DNA of 64,000 bases, from assembly GCA_963813725.1 (NCBI GenBank), contig CAWFAI010000010.1, forward strand, positions 62,001 through 126,000, in the 5' to 3' direction. Every line of letters begins with the position of its first letter. Position 1 is the first letter of the stretch. The notes beneath the pieces are model-generated. The model was given only the letters and a program-made list of their open reading frames with translations, ran no database searches and was not told the origin of the DNA. Of the stretch, positions 24,171 through 33,392 are shown piece after piece. This DNA comes from VGBV01 sp963813725. Lineage in GTDB: Bacteria > Actinomycetota > Thermoleophilia > Solirubrobacterales > 70-9. The position numbers and the translations under genes were made by a program.

Positions 24171-24240
24171 CAGGATTTACGCCCGGTCGGCCCCACGAGA
24201 CTCGGTGAAGGCCTAGCGACGTCTCGGCGCGTCGAAAACC

Positions 24241-24897
24241 TCAACCTTCCGACCTCCTCAGCTCGGCGGCGGGGGATGCGTCAGCGTCCGTTGTATTAGT
24301 GATCTCCAGGGTGCATCGTGCGATCAGCTCGTAGGCCGACGCCTTGCGGCCGTCTGGGCGCCAGTCGAAGTAGCGGTACTCGATCACCATCCAGCTGGCC
24401 ACCCAGGCGATCGTGATCATGACTGCCGCCACGGCCACGAGCCCTCCGATCGCGAGGCCACTGTCGGCCTCCTTGGCGGCGAATCCGGCGGCATATGCGG
24501 CCACCAGGGTGAGGAAGGCGATTACGAGGCCGAGCGGCAACTGTCGGCTGCCCATGTTGCGCATGGCCATGGCGTCGCGCCACGCGACCGAGGCGAGGTG
24601 CGCGGCCCGGCTGCGGAGCGCAGCCTGGGCCTCGGCGACGGGCACGTCCGGCGAAGCCCCTTCAGGGAGGATCACACGAACCGTCAACTCATCCGGAAGC
24701 GCCTTCGCTGCGGCCAGTGTCGCGGCCAGGTCGTCGACTCCGGGCCGCGCCGGGCCGCGTTGCGGGACGAACGATTCCACGTCGGGCTCCACGAGCAGAT
24801 CGGCAAGATCACTCAGTTCGATCACCAGCAAATGCCCACGATTGAGCTGGGTGAGCGTCTCGTCGAGCTGGCGGCTCGTGTCGCGGGGGACGTCCAT
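24241..24897 (-). CDS. Two-helix membrane protein with predicted sensor-like N-domain (copy B)
   Basis: 218 residues from ATG at 24897 (the longer frame upstream has no matching signal and is not shared by copy A). Same layout as copy A: soluble N-domain (LNRGHLLVIELSDLADLLVEP), two membrane helices (LGLVIAFLTLVAAYAAGFAA, LAIGGLVAVAAVMITIAWVA), conserved YFDWRPDGRKASAYELIARC, plus a polar C-terminal tail (NTTDADASPAAELRRSEG) that copy A lost. Homology extends upstream of both start codons (CCGGGTCTCGTGGAAC). Function unknown. Confidence 0.77.
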   Translation of the reverse strand: MDVPRDTSRQLDETLTQLNRGHLLVIELSDLADLLVEPDVESFVPQRGPARPGVDDLAATLAAAKALPDELTVRVILPEGASPDVPVAEAQAALRSRAAHLASVAWRDAMAMRNMGSRQLPLGLVIAFLTLVAAYAAGFAAKEADSGLAIGGLVAVAAVMITIAWVASWMVIEYRYFDWRPDGRKASAYELIARCTLEITNTTDADASPAAELRRSEG

Positions 24898-25036
24898 GGC
24901 GGCTCGGCGACGAACACTACGCCGATGGGCCGCCCGAGGGTTGTCCCGGGTCTCGTGGAACCTAGCCGTCCGAGGTGCGCGAGCTATTTTCGACGCCTGT
25001 GGCGGACAGACCTGCCAGCCCCGCGTGCCCGGCGGA

Positions 25037-25044
25037 TATAGCAT
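25037..25044 (+). promoter_or_regulatory. -10 element of the SHOCT gene
   Basis: TATAGCAT lies 40 bp before the ATG at 25084, with GAAGGAAC as ribosome site 5-6 nt before that ATG. The same layout (TA-rich -10, short leader) is seen at the paralogous gene at 49199. Confidence 0.5.
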
Positions 25045-25083
25045 CCCCCGGCCGCGACGACGACAACACTCGAAGGAACACAG

Positions 25084-25479
25084 ATGCTCATAGCCGAAGC
25101 CGACTTCCCGTTCCTAGAGGTCCTCTGGGCGATGATCATCTTCTTCGCGTGGGTGATCTGGATCTGGATCGCGATCACCGTGCTGGTCGACGTGTTCCGC
25201 CGCCACGACATCGGGGGCTGGACCAAGGCGGCGTGGACGGTGTTCATCATCGTGGTGCCGTTCCTCGGAGTGCTCGTCTATCTGATCGGCCAGCACGACG
25301 GGATGCGCGAGCGCGGCGAAAAGCAAGCCGAGACGCAGAAGGTGGAGTTCGACCAGTACGTGCGCGAAGCGGCTGGTGGGTCGGCCGCCGAGATCGCCAA
25401 GGCCAAGGAGCTGCTCGACAGCGGCACGATCACGCAGGAGGAGTTCGACGCGATCAAGGCCAAGGCGTTGTCGTCGTAA
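25084..25479 (+). CDS. PLDc_N/SHOCT domain membrane protein
   Basis: 131 residues: two N-terminal membrane helices (LWAMIIFFAWVIWIWIAITV and WTVFIIVVPFLGVLVYLIG) joined by DVFRRHDIGGWTKAAW, the phospholipase D N-terminal (PLDc_N) pattern, then a helix and a C-terminal SHOCT motif (AKELLDSGTITQEEFDAIKA). Such proteins are common in actinobacteria and are thought to act as small membrane scaffolds; exact role unknown. A paralog lies at 49199-49594. Confidence 0.88.
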   Translation: MLIAEADFPFLEVLWAMIIFFAWVIWIWIAITVLVDVFRRHDIGGWTKAAWTVFIIVVPFLGVLVYLIGQHDGMRERGEKQAETQKVEFDQYVREAAGGSAAEIAKAKELLDSGTITQEEFDAIKAKALSS

Positions 25480-25483
25480 CTAC

Positions 25484-26341
25484 CTAGTCGGTCCCCTCGT
25501 ACTCGGGATCACGGAAGACGCGCTTTCTCCACGGCGGGGTCACGGCGAACGGGGTGCCGTCGGTGCGGGCGATCTCGCTGAGAGGGATCAGGACGAGCCG
25601 GTCGTCCTTGGTCGTGCGGCCCACCCCGCGGACCCGGACCTGGCCGGCATGGCTGCCGCCGGCGACGTAGATGCGATCGCGGCTCGGCACCCAGCCGCCG
25701 CCGTATCCGTGGTGCGAGCTGGCGCGGGCGAGTCGGCGGCCGTCCGGCTCGATCCGAACTTGAAACGACTCCCAGTCATCTCGGTGCCAGGTTGAGTGGC
25801 CCACCGCGGAGCTCGCCTTCCGGATCGCGCCCTTCAGCGGCGAGCTGCCCTCGCCGGTCGCCGAGCCCGGGTAGTAGAACCAGTACTGGAGGTAGAGGTG
25901 GCCGGCGCGCGCGCCCGAGCAGTCGGCGCCAGCCGGCCGGGCGCCCTCGCGGCAGTCGATGACGTGGGTGAAGGCGACCGCCCGCTCCCCGCGCTCGGTC
26001 CGCAGCACCGTCCCCTCCCCCGGTCCCGCCGCGCACTGGTCGATGCGGCAGCGGCGGTAGTCCACCGGGATCGCGGTCATCCCCTCCTCATACAGCAGGG
26101 CCGGGGCGTTGGCGCGGACGAGCGCCGCCACCTCGTGCCCATAGCCTTGCCGCAGCTTCGGCTCCTCGCGGCAGTCCTCGGTGAGCCTGACGGCGCAGAT
26201 CAGGTTCCCAAGCACCGCGTCGCGCAGTGAGGCGCGAACGGCCTGCCAGCCGACCGTGACGAGCACCGCGGCCAGCACCAGGGTCGCCAGCGCCAGCAGC
26301 CCGACCCACTCGACTGTCGCCTGGCCGCGCTCGGATCCCAC
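25484..26341 (-). CDS. TadE/Flp-like N-terminus fused to a Vps62-like domain
   Basis: 285 residues. The start GQATVEWVGLLALATLVLAAVLV resembles TadE/Flp pilin-like signals (cleavage before a hydrophobic helix with Glu5). A Cys-rich middle (CAVRLTEDC, CRIDQC, CREG, CSGAR) follows. The C-terminal half has LYLQYWFYYP and STWHRDDWESFQVRIEPDG, which resembles the WxYY/HxxDWE signature of Vps62-related or similar beta-sandwich proteins of surface and toxin-like proteins. Likely exported and membrane-tethered by its pilin-like helix. Domain naming is by motif memory and needs a profile check. Confidence 0.65.
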   Translation of the reverse strand: MGSERGQATVEWVGLLALATLVLAAVLVTVGWQAVRASLRDAVLGNLICAVRLTEDCREEPKLRQGYGHEVAALVRANAPALLYEEGMTAIPVDYRRCRIDQCAAGPGEGTVLRTERGERAVAFTHVIDCREGARPAGADCSGARAGHLYLQYWFYYPGSATGEGSSPLKGAIRKASSAVGHSTWHRDDWESFQVRIEPDGRRLARASSHHGYGGGWVPSRDRIYVAGGSHAGQVRVRGVGRTTKDDRLVLIPLSEIARTDGTPFAVTPPWRKRVFRDPEYEGTD

Positions 26342-26439
26342 GCGGGCGACCCTGTCGACGCGCGCCGCACAGGTGGCCTGAGAACGTGACGATTCCGTCG
26401 CCGGTGGCGGTCGGACCCCGTGCTAGGGTCGCGCGCGTC

Positions 26440-26682
26440 GTGTCAGCCGGAACCACGTCAAGCAGCACCGGGGGAGCGCCCCGCTGGCGGCTCTACGTCG
26501 CCATCGGGACCATCATCCTGGCGGCGATCTTCATCCTCCAGAACTCCCAGGAGGTGTCGGTGGACTTCTTCTTCACCACCACCGAGACGCCCCTGGTGTT
26601 CGCGCTGCTGTTCGCGGCGATCCTCGGCTTCATCATCGGCCTGGCGCTGCCGCGCTTGCGCCGGCCCAAGCGGCACGACTAG
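26440..26682 (+). CDS. LapA/DUF1049 family small membrane protein
   Basis: 80 residues from GTG at 26440, 10 nt after TAGGGT; a GTG 54 bp upstream is an alternative. Two membrane helices (LYVAIGTIILAAIFILQNS and LVFALLFAAILGFIIGLALP) flank EVSVDFFFTTTETP, the LapA (lipopolysaccharide assembly protein A) domain pattern. In organisms lacking LPS its role is unknown. Divergent from the TadE-like gene. Confidence 0.82.
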   Translation: MSAGTTSSSTGGAPRWRLYVAIGTIILAAIFILQNSQEVSVDFFFTTTETPLVFALLFAAILGFIIGLALPRLRRPKRHD

Positions 26683-26695
26683 CCGCGATGGGCCG

Positions 26696-26714
26696 GGGCT
26701 GACGTGGTCAGCCC
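26696..26714. terminator. Bidirectional hairpin after the LapA gene
   Basis: GGGCTGA-CGTGG-TCAGCCC is a perfect 7-bp stem located 14 bp after the LapA stop and at the stop codon of a small minus-strand frame (26708-26845). Confidence 0.5.
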
Positions 26715-26845
26715 TTGCTGGGCTCGCCCGGGCCCTGGGTTCGCACCCGCTTGCGCGAGCTGCGGACGTCCTGGCGCCGCGTGCGGGTCCGGCCGTCCCC
26801 TCCGATCGGCGGTGCCATGGCCAACGCTGCGAAAACCTGTCTCAC
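26708..26845 (-). CDS. Possible small basic protein (45 aa)
   Basis: A GTG at 26845 preceded by GAAGGAGA at normal spacing opens a 45-residue frame rich in Arg (RTRTRRQDVRSSRKRVRTQ), ending in a hairpin that overlaps the stop. A TACTTT hexamer lies about 50 bp upstream. Short hydrophobic start (VFAALAMAP), then a basic tail that could bind nucleic acid. Supported only by the ribosome site, promoter-like hexamer and terminator. Confidence 0.4.
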   Translation of the reverse strand: MRQVFAALAMAPPIGGDGRTRTRRQDVRSSRKRVRTQGPGEPSKG

Positions 26846-26964
26846 CTGTGTCTCCTTCGGTGTAGTTGGACGCTGCGCGTGGCAAAGTAGGCGGCGCGGG
26901 GCGAAAAAGCACCGGGTGATTCCCTAGTTTCGGGGCTGTCCACGCCTGATCCGGGGCCGCTCAC

Positions 26965-26988
26965 GCCTACCCGGTAATGGGCGTAGGC
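26965..26988. promoter_or_regulatory. Palindrome over the promoter of the LuxR-type gene
   Basis: GCCTAC (26965-26970) and GTAGGC (26983-26988) form an inverted repeat with a 12-nt spacer; the right arm overlaps the TAGGCT hexamer that lies 6 nt before the GTG start at 26996. A direct repeat CACGCCT (26941 and 26962) adds to it. Good candidate for autoregulation. Confidence 0.5.
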
Positions 26989-26995
26989 TGGTTTC

Positions 26996-29784
26996 GTGCC
27001 CAGGGAAGGGCCACAGATGAGCGATCGAGTGCTGCTGGGACGAGATCGTGAACTGGGCCTGATCGACGCTCTGCTCGGGGACGCGCGCGAGGGACGCGGG
27101 CGCGGGCTGCTGATCTCGGGCGAGGCCGGCATCGGCAAGACCTCTCTGCTGGACGAGGCGCGGGAGCGGGCGAGCGGCATGCGCGTAATCGAGGCGATCG
27201 GCGTCGAGGGCGAGTTGCATCTGCCGTTCGCGGCGCTGGGCGAGGTGGCTGAGCCGCTGGTAGATCGCATCGGCGAGCTGCGCCGCCGCAGGCCGAGGCG
27301 ATGCGGGCCGCGCTCGCGCTCTCCTCGGGTCCCGACTCGCCGCGCGACCGGTTCGCCGTCTGCGTCGGGTTCCTGAGCCTGCTGCGTACCGCCGCCGAGC
27401 AGGAGCCGCTGCTTCTGCTTCTCGACGACGCCCAATGGCTCGATCAGCCCTCCGCGGAGTGCATCGGCTACGCGGCACGGCGGCTGGACGACTACGCGAT
27501 TGGGCTGTTCGCGGCACGCAGAAGCGGCGAGGGCGAACGGCCCCTGCCGGGCGTCGCCGACGAGCTAGTCTGGAGGGGCTATCGCAGGAGGACGCCCTGG
27601 CGCTGCTGCGCTCGTGGAGCGAGGGCATCAGTGGAAGCCACGCGGAGTCGGTGCTCACCGCGGCGAACGGGAACCCGCTGGCGCTGCGCGCGCTGCCGGA
27701 GCTGCTCGATCCTGAGCAGGGCCCGGGTGACGTCGCCGCCGACCGGCTGCTCGAGCCCAGCCATGGCCTGCATCAGGCCTTCGAGCGCCGCATCGCCGAC
27801 CTCGACCAGCCGGCGCAGCGGGCGCTGCTCGTCGCCGCCGCTCGGGCTCCGGCGCGGCGGGACCGATCGTCACGGCCTGCGGTGAGATCGGCATCGACGT
27901 CGAGGCGATCGAGCGGGCGGAGGCCAAGGGGCTGATCAGGGTCGGCGAGACGCGAATCGAGTTCGACCACCCCCTGCTTCGCGGCACCGCCTACAACCGC
28001 GCAACCGCGGCCGAGCGCCGGGCCGCTCACGCCGCCCTGGCGGGGAGCGAGAGCGGCGACCGCCGCGCCTGGCATCTGGCGGCGGCCGCGATCGGTGTCG
28101 ACGAAAGGGCAGCCTCCGAGCTCGAGCAGGCTGCCGAGCGAGCGCGCCAGCGGGGTGCCAAGCTGAGCGAGGCGCAGGCGCTGGAGCGCGCCGCGGAGCT
28201 CAGCGCCGAACCGCACCGCAGGACCAGGCGCCTGATGGACGCGGGCGTGGCCGCCCACGCAGCCGCGGACCGCGACCGCTCGCTGCGGCTGCTCCGCGGC
28301 GCCGCCGAGACGGAGAACCGCGAGCTGCTGACGCTGGCGCAGCAGATGCTCGCGGTCGTCTCGCTCTGGGGCGGGAGGGCGGACGAGGGCTACTCGATGT
28401 TCGTCGATGCGGCCGAGCGCGAAGCCACGAAGAACCCCGTACGGGCGGCGACGCTGCTGGCCGACGCGGCGGTGGCCGCCACCGCGCAGGGCGACTACGT
28501 CGAGGCTCGCGCGCGGGCCGAGGAGGCGAACGAGCTGCTCGGCGACGGGGGCGAGCCGCAGGAGCGCGCCGTGGTCCTCTCGGCGCTCGGGTGGTGCCTT
28601 GCCCTCAGCGGGGAGTCCGCCCGCGCCACGGCGCTGTTCGAACAGGTCGAGCCGCTGATCGAGTACGTCGACCCCTTCTCGCCGGCGGCCCAGTCGATCG
28701 GGCTCGCGCTCAACAGCCGCATCTTCTCCGAGGACTACGAGCGGGCGCGCCGGGAGTGCGTCGCGATAGTGGAGGCGCTGCAGGAGGCCGACGCGCTGGC
28801 GCTGATCTCGTTCCCGATGGCCGTGGGCTCGGATGCGGCCCACCGCCTAGGCGATTGGGACGCGGCCGACGCCGAGAGCGCCGAGGCCCTGCAGCTCGCG
28901 GTCGAGGCCGGCGAGCGCGGCACCGAGACGATGGCGCTGGTGGTGAAGGCCTGGCTCGCCGCCGGGCGCGGGCGCGAGCAGGAGCTGGAGGCGATGGCCG
29001 AGCGCACGTTCGAGCTCGCCGAGGAGGGCGGCCTCGGCAGCGTGCGCTGTTCGTGCGAGCCGCGCAGGGCTTCGGCCTGCTGGGGCTCGCGCGCATCGAC
29101 GAAGCGATCGAGGTGCTCGAGGACGTCGCCGGGCGCGCGAGCTCGATGGGCCTCGAGGAGCCCACGCTGATCCCCTGGATCCCGGACCTGGTCGAGTGCT
29201 ACGCGCACGCGGACCGGGGCTCGGACGCGGAGCGGATGACCGAGCTGCTGGAGCGGCAGGCGAAGCGCACCGGGGGATCGGTTGCGGCCGCGCTCGCGGC
29301 GCGCTGCCGCGGGCTGGTCGAGGATGACTTCGAGCCCCACTTCGAGCGCGCCCTGGAGCTGCACGAGGCAGGTCTCGACCCCTTTCGAGCGCGCCCGGAC
29401 CTGCTCGTGCTCGGCTCCCGGCGGCACCGCGCCGGCCGCCGGGTGGAGGCGCGCGAGAGCCTCTACGAGGCCCTCGGCGTCTTCAGGGAGCTGAGAGCCG
29501 AGCCCTGGGTGAACAGGGCCGAACGTGAGCTGGACGCGGCGGGCGCGCGGCCCCGCGACCCGGTGTTCGACCCCGACGAGCTGACCGCGCAGGAGATCCG
29601 GGTGGCCGAGGCGGTTGCCGCGGGCGCGACCAACCGCGAGGTGGCGGCGAGCCTGTTCCTGAGCGAGAAGACCATCGAGTTCCACCTCGGCCGCGTCTAC
29701 CGCAAGCTCGGCATCCACTCACGGACGGAGCTTGCGACCCTGGTTGCGAGCGGCGAGCTCGACCGGCAGCCCGCCGGGCGCTAG
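26996..29784 (+). CDS. LuxR family AAA-ATPase transcriptional regulator, frameshifted four times
   Basis: Joined across frames, this is a roughly 925-residue large LuxR-type (LAL/MalT-like) regulator. N-terminal ATPase: LLGRDRELGLIDALL, Walker A SGEAGIGKTSLL, Walker B LLLLLDDAQWLD. The middle has TPR-like helices (for example AQGDYVEARARAEEAN). C-terminal LuxR helix-turn-helix: LTAQEIRVAEAVAAGATNREVA and KTIEFHLGRVYRKLGIHSRTEL. Breaks in frame occur near 27285, 27570, 27842 and 29042. Each side continues the protein without loss, so small indels are responsible. Starts with GTG 6 nt after TAGGCT. It would bind DNA and respond to a ligand through the STAND ATPase; target genes unknown. Confidence 0.85.
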
Positions 29785-30252
29785 CGCTTGTTGGCCTTGA
29801 AGATGATGTCGTCGCTGCAGGGCGAGCCCTCGACGTCCATGTAGGCGTCGCCCGTGCCCCGAATCGCCTTCTCGCGCAGGCCGAGGAAGAAGGTGACGTC
29901 GAGCTTCTCGCCGCCCTCCTTGGCCGTCACCTTGCCGTCGTAGTAGAGGCCGCCGCCGGCCGGGCCGTTGTCGACCTTCTTGAACGGGGTCTCGACCGTG
30001 CGGCGCAGGGTGCTGCCGTCCTCGGCGCAGTCGAACAGGAAGACCGCCTTGAGGATGCGGGCGCGCTTGCCCTTGACCTTGATCTCGATCGGCGTCTTCG
30101 GGCGGTCGTTGTCGAACTGCGAGTCGGCCTTGCCGGTGAAGAGGCCGCGGCCGTAGCCGGCGCCGAGCGCGGCCGGCGCGGCGAGGAAGGCGAGCATCGA
30201 GAGCGCGAGCAGGCCGACGAGCAGCGTGCGCGGCGCGGAGGCGTGAGGACAT
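29781..30252 (-). CDS. Secreted protein of unknown function
   Basis: The intact frame from ATG at 30197 gives 138 residues (FLAAPAALGAGYGRGLFTG at the start). In the same frame upstream, LLVGLLALSMLAFL completes a signal peptide, but the likely start ATG at 30243-30252 is in another frame, so one indel lies near 30225. The mature part is small and charged with two Cys (FDCAEDG, SPCSDD) and beta-strand-like segments (IEIKVKGKRARILKAVFLFD), suggesting a small exported beta domain. No family recognised. It overlaps the stop of the LuxR-type gene by 4 bp in convergent direction. Confidence 0.65.
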
Positions 30253-30327
30253 CTGAGTGCATACTCCCTGGTCGGTTTCCTGGCTGTCCGCCCCCCGGCG
30301 GAGCGCGGCAGGATAGCGCGCCGCGAG

Positions 30328-31763
30328 CTAGAGCTCCTCGACCTCGCCCGCGATCTCCTGGGCGGCGGCCTTGGCGTCGCTGAACAGCATCGAGGTGTTC
30401 TCCTCGTAGAAGAGGTCGTTGTCGATGCCGGCGAAGCCGGGGCTCAGGGAGCGCTTGATGACGATCACCTGCTGGGCCTCGGTCACCTCGATGATCGGCA
30501 TGCCGGCGATCGGCGAGTCCGGGTCGTTCTTGGCCGCGGGGTTGGTGACGTCGTTGGCGCCGATGACGACGGCGACGTCGGTGCGCGGCATCTCGGGGTT
30601 GATCTCGTCCATCTCGCGCAGCTTGTCGTAGGGCACGTCGGCCTCGGCCAGCAGCACGTTCATGTGGCCCGGCATGCGCCCGGCGACCGGGTGGATCGCG
30701 TAGCTGACGGTGACGCCGCGCTGCTCGAGCTCATCAGCCATCTCCTTGACGGCGTGCTGGGCCTGGGCGACGGCGAGCCCGTAGCCCGGCACGATCACGA
30801 CCGAATCGGCGTAGGCGAGCGCGATCGCCGCGTCTTGGGGGCCGATCGAGCGGTGCGGCCGCTCTTCGCCGTCGCCGGCGGCCCCGCCCGCCGGCGCCCC
30901 GCCGAAGCCCGCGAAGAGGACGTTTGCGACCGAGCGGTTCATCGCGGTCGCCATCTCCATGGTGAGGATCGTTCCCGAGGACCCGACCAGGGTGCCGGCG
31001 ACGATCAGGGCCACGTTGTCGAGCGAGAAGCCGGCCGCGGCGGCCGAGAGGCCGGTGAAGGCGTTCAGGAGCGAGATCACCACCGGCATGTCGGCGCCGC
31101 CGATCGGCAGCACCACGAGCGTCCCCAGGAACGCCGCGCGCGATCAGGACGGCGATGAAGATCGCCCTGGCTGGGGTCGTCGTTGGTGATTCCCAGGTAG
31201 ATGCAGGCGGCGACGATCCCCAGCAGCAGCACCGCGTTGATCACCTGCTGGCCGGGGACCTTCACCGGCTGTTGCGGGATCAGGTCCTGGAGCTTTCCGA
31301 AGGCGACGTTGGAACCCCAGAAGGAGACCGACCCCACCACCATCGAGAACATGATCGGGACGAAGATCTCGAGCGGGATCTGGCTGATCGAGCCCTCGCC
31401 TAGGAGGTGCAGCTCCTCGCGGAACTCCGACCAGGCGATCAGCGCCACCGCGCCGCCGCCGACGCCGTTGTAGAGGGCGACCATCTGCGGCATCGCGGTC
31501 ATCGCCACCCGGATCGAGGCGACCGCGCCGACGGCGGTGCCGACCAGGATGCCGCCGATGATCAGCGGCCAGTTGCCGATGCCGTCGAGCGCCAGGGTGG
31601 TCGCGACCGCGACCGCCATGCCGGCGGCGGCGATCATGTTGCCGCGCTTGGCCGTGGTCGGGTGCGTGCCCTGCCGGACGCCGACGATGAAGAGGACGAA
31701 GGCGACGATGTAGGCCGCGCGGACGAAGTCGGAGTCGGGCGCGAGCGCCGCGAGGGTGGTCAT
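30328..31763 (-). CDS. pntB: NAD(P) transhydrogenase subunit beta PntB, frameshifted
   Basis: The N-terminal membrane part (31077-31763: AAYIVAFVLFIVGVRQGTHP, KRGNMIAAAGMAVAV, VALYNGVGGGAVALIA) and the C-terminal part (30328-31116: VVLPIGGADMPVVISLLNAF, then the NADP-binding domain with VIVPGYGLAVAQAQHAV and DVAVVIGANDVTNPAA) are in two frames, joined near 31135. One indel restores a full-length PntB of about 475 residues. With PntA it couples proton flow to hydride transfer from NADH to NADP+. The ATG overlaps the pntAB stop (TGATG). Confidence 0.9.
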
Positions 31764-32143
31764 CAGGACGGGCGCTCCCCGGTCTCGGGGCCCGAAGAGC
31801 CCTCGGTCTCGGAGGCCGAGTCCTCGGCGGGGAGGGGCTCGGTGGCGCTTTCTTCAAGCGCCGGCTTGGGCTTGCGGACGAACATGCCCAGCATCCGGTC
31901 GGTGACCATGAAGCCGCCGACCACGTTGATCGTGCCGAAGGCGACAGCGATGAAGCCGATCGTCTTCTCCAGCGTGTCGTCGGCGTAGCCGAGGACGATG
32001 AAGCCGCCGAGGACGACGATGCCGTGGATCGCGTTGGTCTGCGACATCAGCGGCGTGTGCAGGGTGGTCGGCACCTTCGAGATCACCTCGAAGCCGACGA
32101 AGGCGGCGAGCACGAAGATCGTGATCTCGGTCATCAGGTCCAT
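31763..32143 (-). CDS. pntAB: NAD(P) transhydrogenase subunit alpha 2 (PntAB)
   Basis: 126 residues with the three-helix membrane module of split transhydrogenases: TEITIFVLAAFVGFEVISKVP, THLPLMSQTNAIHG-type loop (LHTPLMSQTNAIHGIVVLGG) and TIGFIAVAFGTINVVGGFMV, ending TDRMLGMF, followed by an acidic low-complexity tail of about 35 residues. Its start overlaps the pntA stop (TGATG) and its stop overlaps pntB. Confidence 0.92.
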   Translation of the reverse strand: MDLMTEITIFVLAAFVGFEVISKVPTTLHTPLMSQTNAIHGIVVLGGFIVLGYADDTLEKTIGFIAVAFGTINVVGGFMVTDRMLGMFVRKPKPALEESATEPLPAEDSASETEGSSGPETGERPS

Positions 32144-33261
32144 CAGGCCGCCGCCTCCTTCGCTCTTTCGTTCTTGATCTCGCCCTCGTGGGTGAGGCAG
32201 GCCCCGGCGACGATCTCGTCCTCGAAGTCCAGCTTCAGCTTCCCCTCCTCGTCCAGCAGCAGCTCGAGCAGGTTCGAGAGGTTCTTCGCGTACAGCGCCG
32301 AGGCGTCCTGGGCCATCTCGCTCGGCAGGTTCACGGGCCCGATGACCTGGACGCCGTTCTCGACCACGGTCTCCCCCGCCCTGGTCAGCTCGCAGTTGCC
32401 TCCGGTCTCGGCGGCGATGTCGACGATCACCGATCCCGGCGCCATGTTGCGGACGGCCTCGGCTGTGATCAGAAGCGGCGCATCGCGGCCGGGGATGGCG
32501 GCGGTGCTGATGATCACGTCCTGGCGCTTGGCCGCCTCGGCCAGCTCCTCGCGGAGCTTCACGTTCTCCTCATCGGTCAGCGGGCGGGCGTAGCCGCCCT
32601 CGCCCTCGGCGTCCTTGACGGCCTCGACCTCCAGGAACCTTCCCCCCAGCGACTCGATCTGCTCCTTGACGACGGAGCGCACGTCGAAGCCGGTGACGAC
32701 GCCGCCCAGGCGCTTGGCGGTCGCGATCGCCTGCAGCCCCGCGACGCCGGCGCCCAGGACCAGCACCTTGGCCGGCGCGATCGTGCCGGCGGCGGTGGTC
32801 ATCATCGGGAACAGGTTGCCCGAGTCCCTAGCGGCGATCAGCACCGACATGTAGCCGCCCAGGTTCGCCTGCGAGGAGAGCGCGTCCATCGACTGGGCGC
32901 GGGTGATGCGGGGAATCGCCTCGACCGCGAAGCTGGTGACGCCGCCGCTCGCGAGCGACTTCGCGAGTGGCGCATTGGTCAGGGGAGCCAAGAAGCCGAT
33001 CAGCACCTGGCCCTGCTTCAGGCGAGCGACCTCCTCGTCGTTCGGCGCGGCGACCTTGAGCACGACGTCCGCGTCCCAGACCCCATCGCCGACCTGTGCC
33101 CCGGCCTCGGCGTACTCGGCGTCGGGGTGTGATGCGCCCTCCCCCGCGCCGGATTCGACGGACACCTCCAGCTCCTTGGCCGTGAGCTGCTTGACGACGT
33201 CGGGGACGAGCGCGACCCGCCGCTCCCGCTCGGCGGTCTCCTTGGGAACTCCTATTCGCAT
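32143..33261 (-). CDS. pntA: NAD(P) transhydrogenase subunit alpha 1 (PntA)
   Basis: 372 residues, start MRIGVPKETAERERRVALVP typical of the alanine dehydrogenase/PNT family. Further marks are the NAD-binding KVLVLGAGVAGLQAIATAKRLG (about residue 165-186), the RQDVIISTAAIPGRDAP segment and VIVDIAAETGGNCE. It is the soluble NAD(H)-binding domain I of a three-subunit transhydrogenase. First gene of pntA-pntAB-pntB, all joined by one-base overlaps. TAGCCT lies 12 nt upstream of the start. Confidence 0.94.
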   Translation of the reverse strand: MRIGVPKETAERERRVALVPDVVKQLTAKELEVSVESGAGEGASHPDAEYAEAGAQVGDGVWDADVVLKVAAPNDEEVARLKQGQVLIGFLAPLTNAPLAKSLASGGVTSFAVEAIPRITRAQSMDALSSQANLGGYMSVLIAARDSGNLFPMMTTAAGTIAPAKVLVLGAGVAGLQAIATAKRLGGVVTGFDVRSVVKEQIESLGGRFLEVEAVKDAEGEGGYARPLTDEENVKLREELAEAAKRQDVIISTAAIPGRDAPLLITAEAVRNMAPGSVIVDIAAETGGNCELTRAGETVVENGVQVIGPVNLPSEMAQDASALYAKNLSNLLELLLDEEGKLKLDFEDEIVAGACLTHEGEIKNERAKEAAA

Positions 33262-33392
33262 AGGCGGCGCGGAAGGCTATTGACAATCGGCAGCAGGCGC
33301 GTGGGACAGTGAGCCGGCGGCGAGTCCCTAAAAAACTTGCCGAGACGGGAGTAGAGTCGGAACGGAATCACACAACGGAGGAGGTGGTGCTG

